Source of the DNA: Rhodanobacteraceae bacterium
GTDB lineage: Bacteria; Pseudomonadota; Gammaproteobacteria; Xanthomonadales; Xanthomonadaceae
Direction of reading: 5' to 3'
Length of the DNA: 60,751 nucleotides
Assembly: GCA_024233975.1 (NCBI GenBank)
Contig: JACKOX010000018.1
Span: 1-60,751 of the forward strand
The notes under the pieces are model-generated. The model was given only the letters and a program-made list of their open reading frames with translations. It made no database searches and had not been told where the DNA came from. A program made the position numbers and the translations under genes. Shown here one piece after another: positions 1-7,224 of this stretch (positions within the stretch are counted from its first letter, which is position 1; the number at the start of each line of letters is the position of its first letter).

Positions 1-347
1 AGCGCTTTCCAGGGCAGCGCAACTCGCTGGACGCGCTGTGCCGGCGCTTCGAGATCGACAATTCGCACCGTGAACTGCATGGAGCGCTGCTTGACGCCCA
101 GCTGCTTGCCGAAGTCTATCTGGCGCTGACCGCAGGCCAGGGAGCTTTCGAGTTCGATGGCATGACGGCGACGACGACCACTTCGGCGCAGGTGGCCACG
201 CGCGATGTCGACCTGTCGTCCGTGCGTCTGCCGCAGGTCGCCGTCAGCGACGCCGAACGCGCGGCCCATGCGCTTCGCCTGCGGGCGATCCGCGAAGCAT
301 CTGGCACCTGCCTGTGGCTGCCGCACGCGGGGGCGGGCGAAGGCTGA
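1..347 (+). CDS. dnaQ: DNA polymerase III epsilon subunit (3'-5' proofreading exonuclease), C-terminal fragment
   Basis: Partial gene; the 5' end lies outside the window and the frame is open from base 3 to a TGA at 345-347. The visible residues include RFPGQRNSLDALCRRFEID and HGALLDAQLLAEVYLAL. These match the end of the DnaQ exonuclease domain, with the last DEDDh histidine and aspartate in the HGALLDA segment. A low-complexity linker (MTATTTTSAQVATRD) and a short tail follow, as expected for the region that contacts the polymerase alpha subunit. By family knowledge the protein proofreads the replicative polymerase. The exonuclease motifs I and II cannot be seen here. A separate gene begins 75 bases downstream. 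Confidence 0.9.
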   Translation, partial: RFPGQRNSLDALCRRFEIDNSHRELHGALLDAQLLAEVYLALTAGQGAFEFDGMTATTTTSAQVATRDVDLSSVRLPQVAVSDAERAAHALRLRAIREASGTCLWLPHAGAGEG

Positions 348-387
348 CCCACCTGCCGCGGAGGGAGTGATTCCTGTCGTGATGACG

Positions 388-393
388 CATAAT
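388..393 (+). promoter_or_regulatory. Possible -10 box for the Ser/Thr kinase gene
   Basis: CATAAT lies 29 bases before the GTG start at 423. No convincing -35 box is visible at the right spacing. The same ATAATCG core recurs upstream of rnr and dedD in this window, which gives slight support. Confidence 0.3.
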
Positions 394-422
394 CGACTGC
401 AGACTCTCCAGGCGACTGCCGC

Positions 423-1874
423 GTGAATACGACTGTCCTGCTGAAATCCGTCGATATCGACATCCCCGGCTACCGCATTCTGCGACCGCTGGGCGAGGGC
501 GGCATGGCCTCGGTATTCCTTGCCGTACAGGAGTCGCTGGATCGCGAAGTCGCGCTCAAGGTGATGGCGCCGGCGCTGTCGGCCAACGCAGAATTCGCCG
601 AGCGTTTCCTGCAGGAAGGGCAGATCACCGCCAAGCTCAGCCATCCGAACCTGGTGACGATCTACGACATCGGCTCGCACGGCAGCATCTATTACCTCGC
701 CGCCGAGTACATTCCCGGCGGCACGCTGCGCCAGCGCATCGACGCCGGCAAGCTCACCGTGGCACAGGCGCTGGACGTGGCCGTGGACATTGCACGCGGC
801 CTCGATTACGCGCACAGCAAGGGCATCGTCCACCGCGACGTGAAGCCCGGCAACGTGCTGTTCCGCAGCGACGGCACGGCGGTGCTGGCCGACTTCGGCA
901 TTGCCAAGGCGATTGGCGCCACCGGCGGCATGACCGTGGCCGGTTCTTCCATCGGTACGCCCGATTACATGAGCCCGGAGCAGGCGCAGGGTGGGCCGCT
1001 GCTGGATGGTCGTTCGGATCTGTACAGCCTCGGCGCCGTGCTGTTTGAGATGCTCAGCGGCAAGCAGCCCTACGAATCCTCCGATCCGTTCACCGTGGCG
1101 CTGATGCACGTGACGCAGCCAATTCCAGAGCTGCCCGAACGCACGGCGTGGCTGCAGCCGCTGGTGGACAGCCTGATGGCGAAATCGCCGGAGGCGCGCG
1201 TCAGCAACGGCGAGCAGTTCATCCGGCAGATGGAACAACTGCTCGCCGCGGCGCCGGAAGCCAGCAACCTGCACGTGGACACCGAGCCGCGTCGGCGGCA
1301 GTCGCGCTTCAGCCAGCCGGATCGCCACCAGGCGACGCGTGCTTCGGGAGCGGGTTCCAGCAGCCGGCGTGGCCTGTGGCTTGTCCTTGCGGCCGTGCTG
1401 CTGGCGGCTGGAGCCGGCTTCGGCTGGTATTTCCTGCGTGACTCCAGCACCGACGTCCAGCCACCGGTGGAGCCCGCGGTGAACGGGACGTCGCCCTCGA
1501 CATCACCCGGCCCGATCACGCTGGACCCGAAGCCGATGGGTGAACTCGATGTCGGTATCCTGCTGGAAAAGGCCGATGCCTACTACGCGCATGGCAGCCA
1601 GGATCAGTTCGGTGAGCGACTGGTGTTTCCCGAGGACGACAGTGCCGCCGGGCTGTATCGTCAGGTGCTGAAGGCGGATCCCGCCAACGCGCGGGCAAAG
1701 GAAGGGCTGGCCAACGTCGCCGGCTTCTTCCTCGCCAATGCGCACAAGCTCTGCGACAAGAAGCTGTGGACGTCGTGCATCCAGATCATTGACCAGGGCC
1801 TGCTGGCCGAGCCGGACAACGCCGAGCTGAAGGTGCTGCGGGACGAAGCCGACAAGCGCTCGCGGGGCAACTAG
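423..1874 (+). CDS. Transmembrane Hanks-type serine/threonine protein kinase
   Basis: A 483-residue protein from a GTG start. The kinase domain spans about residues 15-275. It has a glycine-rich loop LGEGGMAS (23-30), ATP-anchoring lysine K46, catalytic loop HRDVKPGN (137-144, D139), and metal-binding DFG (157-159), followed by a GTPDYMSPEQ activation-segment end. All catalytic residues are intact. A basic, low-complexity linker leads to one membrane helix at about 317-338. The roughly 145 residues beyond it should be extracytoplasmic; they look helical and TPR-like (ADPANARAKEGLANVAGFF) rather than PASTA. The gene is convergent with, and three bases from, a PP2C phosphatase, a classic kinase/phosphatase pair. 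The substrate is unknown. Neighbouring candidates are the autotransporter and caspase-like proteins, but that is inference. Confidence 0.93.
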   Translation: MNTTVLLKSVDIDIPGYRILRPLGEGGMASVFLAVQESLDREVALKVMAPALSANAEFAERFLQEGQITAKLSHPNLVTIYDIGSHGSIYYLAAEYIPGGTLRQRIDAGKLTVAQALDVAVDIARGLDYAHSKGIVHRDVKPGNVLFRSDGTAVLADFGIAKAIGATGGMTVAGSSIGTPDYMSPEQAQGGPLLDGRSDLYSLGAVLFEMLSGKQPYESSDPFTVALMHVTQPIPELPERTAWLQPLVDSLMAKSPEARVSNGEQFIRQMEQLLAAAPEASNLHVDTEPRRRQSRFSQPDRHQATRASGAGSSSRRGLWLVLAAVLLAAGAGFGWYFLRDSSTDVQPPVEPAVNGTSPSTSPGPITLDPKPMGELDVGILLEKADAYYAHGSQDQFGERLVFPEDDSAAGLYRQVLKADPANARAKEGLANVAGFFLANAHKLCDKKLWTSCIQIIDQGLLAEPDNAELKVLRDEADKRSRGN

Positions 1875-1877
1875 CGC

Positions 1878-2579
1878 TCAGCTGCTCCGCAGCAGCAGCA
1901 CGGTGATGTTGTCCGAGCCGCCACCATCGAGTGCGGCCATCACCAGGTGCTCGACGCATTCCTGAGCCGACAGCTCGCGCTGGCCGAGGATGCTTTCAAT
2001 GTCGGCGTCGCTGACTTCTTCGGTGAGGCCATCACTGCAAAGCAGCAGCTGCATGCCGGGCTTGAGCTCGCCGGTGATCGTCTCGACGTTCAGGCTTTCC
2101 GGATCGGTGACGCCCAGCGCCTGGGTCACCACGTTGCGATGCGGGTGGCTGCGCGCCTGTTCGGCGGTGATTGCGCCCTGGTCGATCAGCTCCTGCACGT
2201 AGCTGTGATCCTGCGAAATCTGCATGAGGTGTCCGTTCCACAGGTACACCCGGCTGTCGCCCACCCAGGACACTTCGAAGCGGTTGCCGTCGATGCGAGT
2301 CGCGGCAATCGTGGTGCCCATCGGCAGCCCTTCGGCACGGCGTCGCGAATGGGCGATGATTTCCTCGTCGGCACGATGGATCGCATCGGCCAGCGCACGC
2401 CCACTGCTGACTTCGCGCACCACGGTGTCGCGTGCCAGCGCACTGGCGACTTCGCCAAACTCGTGGCCGCCCATGCCATCGGCAACCAGCCAGAGCCCCA
2501 GCTTGCCGTCGGCGTAGTAGGTGTCTTCATTGTGTTCGCGGCGCAGGCCGACGTGGCTTTGGTGACCGAATTCGATCAT
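1878..2579 (-). CDS. PP2C-family serine/threonine protein phosphatase (Stp/PrpC/PppA type)
   Basis: A 233-residue soluble protein, close to the usual length of bacterial PPM phosphatases. The metal-binding motifs appear in order: RREHNEDT near the N-terminus, VADGMGG at about 32-38, GTTIAATRI, WVGDSRVYLW, CSDGLTEEV and GGSDNITVLLL at the end. These supply the aspartates that hold the two Mn/Mg ions. The enzyme should dephosphorylate proteins phosphorylated by the convergent kinase at 423-1874. It is read in the same direction as the autotransporter gene, but that gene begins at 7116 and ends 310 bases away, so they are not tightly coupled. No T6SS genes are present, so a PpkA/PppA role is not supported here. 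Confidence 0.93.
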   Translation of the reverse strand: MIEFGHQSHVGLRREHNEDTYYADGKLGLWLVADGMGGHEFGEVASALARDTVVREVSSGRALADAIHRADEEIIAHSRRRAEGLPMGTTIAATRIDGNRFEVSWVGDSRVYLWNGHLMQISQDHSYVQELIDQGAITAEQARSHPHRNVVTQALGVTDPESLNVETITGELKPGMQLLLCSDGLTEEVSDADIESILGQRELSAQECVEHLVMAALDGGGSDNITVLLLRSS

Positions 2580-2889
2580 GCGAGTCCTTGGTTTCTGCGG
2601 GCGTCGACCGGCTGGTTCGTCATGTCCGGCCGGCTACGCATTCCGCGGCCCACTCCGGGCCTGGCTTCCTGCAACGCGGGATCATGCCGTGTCCACGGAA
2701 GGCATCGCAAGCCGCGCTGCGGCATAGCGTGACTCCGGTCGCTGTCCCCGCTTCCCTGTTCCCTACGTCGTTCTCTACATACGGGAAACGGAGCCGCCGT
2801 GGGTCGGCGGACACGGCAGGGCCGGCTGAGGCCCGTCCGCCGCGAGTCTGTCATCACCTGGATTGGCATCACATGGCGTGGCATGAGCA
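2580..2889. other. Gene-free stretch between PP2C and autotransporter genes
   Basis: About 310 bases without a convincing coding frame. It must contain the PP2C promoter and the 3' end of the autotransporter transcript. The only structure I see is a 6-bp GC hairpin, CCGCCG (2794-2799) with CGGCGG (2805-2810). It has no T-tract, so it is at best a weak terminator. Confidence 0.5.
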
Positions 2890-5800
2890 TCAGAACTCGA
2901 TACGGATACCGAGCGACAGGTTGCCCTGGCTGATGCCGGATGCACCCAGCAGCTGCTCGTAGGTGACGAAACCGGATCGTCCGTTGGCCCACAGCGCCGA
3001 CAGCCCGATGCCGAGCCGGTAGTAGTCGCGATCCAGCGCCGTGCCGCCGATCTCGAATGCGGTCTGAGTCGGATCGGCCAGGAAACTGGCGACCACGTGC
3101 TGCGGGTCGTCCTGCAGCTGGTGTTCCCACTCCAGGCTGAAATTCGGCATGAGCACGCCCCAGTCTGTGCTGATGGCACGGCTCGCCTTGCCGCCAAGGG
3201 TCATCAGGGTGGCGTTCACGTCGCGCGTTTCCACGTGCAGGCCGAGGCCTGAGCCCGCGCCGCTGCCGAGCAGGCGTTCCTCATAGGCGTCGAAGCCAAC
3301 GCGCACCCAGCTTGCCCGGCCGTAGGGGCCAATGTTCCAGGCACCCTTCTGGAAGTCGCGACCGAAGGACAGGGCGGCGTAAAGCTGGTCGCCGCCGCTG
3401 CTGGCTTCGGCCACCTGGTCGACCGACGTGATCGAGGCGCCAGACTGGATCTGGTAGGCGATCCGCCGCTGCAGGTCATAGTCGTTGCTGCCCCAGTTGA
3501 GGACGCCGTCCACATACCAGTTGCTGGCGTTGAACCAGGTCGTATAGCCGGACAGGCTCCAGCCGCGCACGTTCACATGGCCGCCATCATTGGTCAGCTT
3601 GTTGTCCTGGCGCGTGAAGCCCACGGCGACACCGGCGAACCAGTGGTCGTTGATCCGGTAGTCGACGCCGGCGGTCAGGCCTGCCGTGTCGTAGTTGTAT
3701 TCCGGACGCGAGCCGCCGGAGCTGGAATCACCGCGCCCCAGCGTGCCGTTGGCGAAGAAGCCCCAGCGGCTGAAGTCGGTCCCGATCTCGTCGTCGCTGC
3801 CGGCTTCCGGCAGCAGCGCGAGCGGCAGCACACCGCTGCTGTTGGCAAGCGCCAGGCCATCCAGGCTCAGCGGCTTGCGCTCACCAGCCCGCAGCGCGGC
3901 GAGGCGCTGGCGGATGTTGCCGGACTGCGCGGTGGCGGCAAGCAGGGCCGCCTGCGCCTGCACCAGCGATATGTCCGCCATCATCTCGTTGAGCGCACCG
4001 ATCACCTGATCCGGATGCCTGCCGGCGTTGTCGACCAGTTCGAGGCAGCGATCCAGCAGGTCCTGCTGCTCGGCCGTATGGCTTTCCATCGCGAGAAGGG
4101 CCGGGCACAGCGTGTCGATGGCGACTGCAACCTCGCGCTCGTCGTCATTCAGGTCGAGGATGTTGGCCACGCCGCCATTCAGCGAGAAGCTGAGGGCAAG
4201 GTCGGGGTTGCTCTGCACGCTGACATGCACTTCGGCGGCCCCGGGGATGGTGACCTGAGCGATGTTGCTGCTGCGGCCATCGGCACCCGTGCCGGAGGTC
4301 GCCATCTGCAGGCTGCCGTTGTCGATGCTCCATTCGAGCGCCACGCCGGGCAAGGGCTCCTCGTTGCCATCCAGCACTTCGACCACCAGCGGTTCCGACG
4401 CGGTCTTCGTAGGCAGCTGCTGGCCGTTGCCGGACACGATGCGGAAGCTGGTCGCCGTCGGGTTGACCAGTCCGGTGGCATGGAACACCAGGCTCGGACC
4501 ACCGGCGATTTCGGCACGCACGACATTGCTGCCCGGGTTGGGGCCAAGGCGCAGGCGCGTGCGGGCGATGCCGTTGCTGTCCGTCGCCGTGCTGGTGGCA
4601 TCCAGTGAACCGCCACCTTCGATGACCTGCCACTGGATGTCGACACCGGCCAGCGACTTTGCCAGCGGGGTCGACGGTGGCGCGATGGCGATGACGAAGT
4701 CTTCGTCCAGCAGCGAGTTCACCGGGCCGCTTTGCCCATCGCCACTCTGCAGCGCGAGCATGGGCAGGTAGGCGGTGACCTGGAAGTCGACGAAAACGGT
4801 GCCGCTGCTGGTGCTGGCGCGGATGATCGACGTGCCTGCCGTTGGTCCGAAACTGAAGTCGACGCTTGCCAGTCCAGCGCTGTCGGTATTGCTGGTGCTG
4901 GAGCCAAGGACGGCATCGCCACTGACTACGCTCCAGCTGATCGGCGTCCCGACGATGGGAACCCCGCCCCCGGTAACCAGTAGCGCGACCAGTGGGTTGT
5001 CAGCCTGCGTGGTGATCGGGCCTGCCTGTCCGTCGCCAGCGTGGATGTACAGATCAATGGTGCCGGTTCCAGACGTCTGGATCTGGTGATGGAAGTAGAC
5101 CGGTCCCGCAACGGGATCGTCGGACTGTGCGCTGATCACGACCGGCCCGGTTGTCGGGCCGAAACTGATGCCGACGCGCGCTTCTCCGTTGCTGTCGGTT
5201 GGACTCGACGCCGCGGCAAGCGTGGCATCACCGGAGACGACCGACCAGACGATCATGCCGGAGATCACCGGGCTTCCGCCCGAGCTCAGGCGAACGACCA
5301 GATCCTCGCCAGGCTGGTCAGGAAGGGACGACTGATTGTCGCCGCTGACGATGTCCAGCTGTGTCGTTGGTGCCGCCGTTGTCGCAGAGAGCAGGTAGTC
5401 CTGGATGGCTCCGGGGATATCGGCACGTTCCGCGCGGACGGTGACGCTTCCCTCTGCGGTGAAAGTCAAACCCATGTCGGCGACACCGGTGGCTGCCGTC
5501 ACGCTGCTGCCCTGGTCGAGGTTGGCGCTGCCTGATATGACCGTCCAGTTGATCGTCACCCCGGGTTCGGGAGTGCCGCCACCGTCGAGTGCCTGAGCTC
5601 GGAGCGGGTAGTCCAGACGTACGCCGACAATGCCTGACTGGCCGTCACCAGAGTTCACGGCTGGCTTGATGAGCGTTCCCGCCGGCGCCACGGCAAAGTT
5701 TAGGCCATAGGTCACCGCCAGCTCATCACCACTGAGAGGGATGCCGTCCGGGTCGTGGCTGACCGTCATCGCGGTGGGGAAGTTGCCGGCCTGGAGTGCA

Positions 5801-7116
5801 GTGAAGGTCGCGGTGGCGTTGCCGCTGCCGTCGGTAACTGCAGTGGTGTTGTCGAGCGACACCAGGCCGGGAGTAGTTGCAAACTGGACGGACGCGCCCG
5901 GAATGCCATTGCTGAGGCCATCGTTCAGTTCCACCGTGACGCTGAAGCTGCTGCCGACCACCGAATTGATCGGGTCGGCAGTGACCCGGTTCAGGGAGGG
6001 TGGCAGGGCGACGGCAGCGAAGGTGTAGAAGATTGGACTGATGCAGACGTAACCACCGGTCTGAAGCTGGCCCTCACAGGCTTCGATGCTCACGGAGCCC
6101 GGATTCGGGCCCAGCGTCAGCGTGGGTCCGGCTGTCCCCGTTGTCGGGATGCTGATGGCGGCTTCATCGGCAAGCGCGCTGAGGTCGCCGGCGAGGTTCA
6201 GCGACGCGCCACCGCTGCCGTCCGTGATGATCCGCCACAGGGCGATACCCGCGCCGCCGCTGTTCGTGGCATTGAGCGGCAGGGCCAGGGTATCGCCCGG
6301 GTTGCCCGATTGGTTGTCCGCGCCGGCGTCACCCGTGAAATTGGGTGGTGCGGCGAGGAAGTTGAAGCTGTAGGTGACGGTCTGTTCATCGCCGTTGGCG
6401 GGGATGCCGTCCTGATCGAGCGTTGCGGAGAGGGCATTCGCCTGCGTTCCTGCCTGCGTCGCAGTCATGCTGGCGACAGCGAAACCATTTAGGTCAGTGG
6501 GCACCGTCACGTCGTCGGGTGTCACGCTGCCGGCCGGCGCAAGAAAACGAATGTCCTGCCCGGATATCGGCAGGCCGAACGCATCCAGGACGCGAACCGT
6601 GGTTTGCACGTTGTCGCCGACAGTGGCGTTGATCGGGTCGGCGGAGACTTTGCTCAGGATCCATGTCGGCGCCACGGCGGTGGCCCCGAAGACAATCGGT
6701 GTCGTGCTGCAAACCCAGCCGGTACCCGGGTTGGTTGCCTCGCAGGCAGCGAGGGTCACGTCACCGCCGCTGGGGCCAAAGGTCAGGCTCACGCCGCCTG
6801 AAGCGCCGGAGATGAGATTGATCACCACATTGGCGCTGCCAGTGTCCTGGTCGGATGGGCTGCTGATGGTGGCCCCGTTGCTGTCGTCCAGGATGATGTA
6901 CCAGAGCACGTCCACGGGTGCGAACGTCGAAGTGTTGGTCACGGTCAACTGCTGAGGGAGTGTCTGGTTGGGTGCGCCTGATTGCCCGTCACCGGTCGGG
7001 TTGCCAAGCTGGGCGAAGGCCGTGCCCGTGCAGGCCAGTGTCAGCAGAAGCAGGCACAGCAGTTGCCGAGCAAGCATCGACACCCGGGTGTGATCCAACA
7101 AAGTGCGCAAACCCAT
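2890..7116 (-). CDS. Autotransporter-type surface protein with Ig-like repeats and C-terminal beta-barrel
   Basis: A 1408-residue protein. A signal peptide is likely within the first 35 residues (LLCLLLLTLACTGTAFA). The passenger has seven repeats, each opening with a GDGQSG-like motif at about residues 42, 262, 490, 592, 694, 792 and 896. The first two units are about 220 residues long and contain a second conserved piece (ADPIN..VG). The last five are about 100 residues each and resemble invasin/Big-type immunoglobulin folds. A helical linker at 990-1080 precedes a beta-barrel from about 1117 to the end, starting RWGFFANGTLGRGD and ending in terminal phenylalanine (LGIRIEF). This fits an outer-membrane autotransporter barrel. 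The likely role is adhesion or surface structure, but no ligand can be inferred. The gene is divergent from the caspase-like gene. Confidence 0.85.
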   Translation of the reverse strand: MGLRTLLDHTRVSMLARQLLCLLLLTLACTGTAFAQLGNPTGDGQSGAPNQTLPQQLTVTNTSTFAPVDVLWYIILDDSNGATISSPSDQDTGSANVVINLISGASGGVSLTFGPSGGDVTLAACEATNPGTGWVCSTTPIVFGATAVAPTWILSKVSADPINATVGDNVQTTVRVLDAFGLPISGQDIRFLAPAGSVTPDDVTVPTDLNGFAVASMTATQAGTQANALSATLDQDGIPANGDEQTVTYSFNFLAAPPNFTGDAGADNQSGNPGDTLALPLNATNSGGAGIALWRIITDGSGGASLNLAGDLSALADEAAISIPTTGTAGPTLTLGPNPGSVSIEACEGQLQTGGYVCISPIFYTFAAVALPPSLNRVTADPINSVVGSSFSVTVELNDGLSNGIPGASVQFATTPGLVSLDNTTAVTDGSGNATATFTALQAGNFPTAMTVSHDPDGIPLSGDELAVTYGLNFAVAPAGTLIKPAVNSGDGQSGIVGVRLDYPLRAQALDGGGTPEPGVTINWTVISGSANLDQGSSVTAATGVADMGLTFTAEGSVTVRAERADIPGAIQDYLLSATTAAPTTQLDIVSGDNQSSLPDQPGEDLVVRLSSGGSPVISGMIVWSVVSGDATLAAASSPTDSNGEARVGISFGPTTGPVVISAQSDDPVAGPVYFHHQIQTSGTGTIDLYIHAGDGQAGPITTQADNPLVALLVTGGGVPIVGTPISWSVVSGDAVLGSSTSNTDSAGLASVDFSFGPTAGTSIIRASTSSGTVFVDFQVTAYLPMLALQSGDGQSGPVNSLLDEDFVIAIAPPSTPLAKSLAGVDIQWQVIEGGGSLDATSTATDSNGIARTRLRLGPNPGSNVVRAEIAGGPSLVFHATGLVNPTATSFRIVSGNGQQLPTKTASEPLVVEVLDGNEEPLPGVALEWSIDNGSLQMATSGTGADGRSSNIAQVTIPGAAEVHVSVQSNPDLALSFSLNGGVANILDLNDDEREVAVAIDTLCPALLAMESHTAEQQDLLDRCLELVDNAGRHPDQVIGALNEMMADISLVQAQAALLAATAQSGNIRQRLAALRAGERKPLSLDGLALANSSGVLPLALLPEAGSDDEIGTDFSRWGFFANGTLGRGDSSSGGSRPEYNYDTAGLTAGVDYRINDHWFAGVAVGFTRQDNKLTNDGGHVNVRGWSLSGYTTWFNASNWYVDGVLNWGSNDYDLQRRIAYQIQSGASITSVDQVAEASSGGDQLYAALSFGRDFQKGAWNIGPYGRASWVRVGFDAYEERLLGSGAGSGLGLHVETRDVNATLMTLGGKASRAISTDWGVLMPNFSLEWEHQLQDDPQHVVASFLADPTQTAFEIGGTALDRDYYRLGIGLSALWANGRSGFVTYEQLLGASGISQGNLSLGIRIEF

Positions 7117-7224
7117 GACCCATCCCCTCAGGCTGGCTATACTCGGTCGGGCCAGTATATGACGACCCGATCACATTTCTAGCCGAGCGCTGGCAACGGG
7201 TCGCACGCCAAAGAGGACAGCGTC
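7117..7224. promoter_or_regulatory. Divergent promoter region of autotransporter and caspase-like genes
   Basis: A 108-base gap between two divergent starts. A TATACT box reads on the + strand at 7138-7143, and another TATACT reads on the - strand at 7159-7154. The two could serve as overlapping back-to-back -10 boxes. Matching -35 boxes are poor. Confidence 0.35.

Noticed and set aside
423..2579. A T6SS-type PpkA/PppA pair
   Set aside because: The kinase and phosphatase fit, but no T6SS structural or FHA gene is present, so only a general kinase/phosphatase call is made.
2794..2810. Terminator hairpin after the autotransporter
   Set aside because: Only six base pairs and no T-tract on the relevant strand; kept as a remark, not a feature.
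3577..4608. A 343-codon frame on + inside the autotransporter gene
   Set aside because: The minus-strand frame is continuous for 1408 residues with a signal peptide, repeats and barrel. The + product has no recognisable domain.
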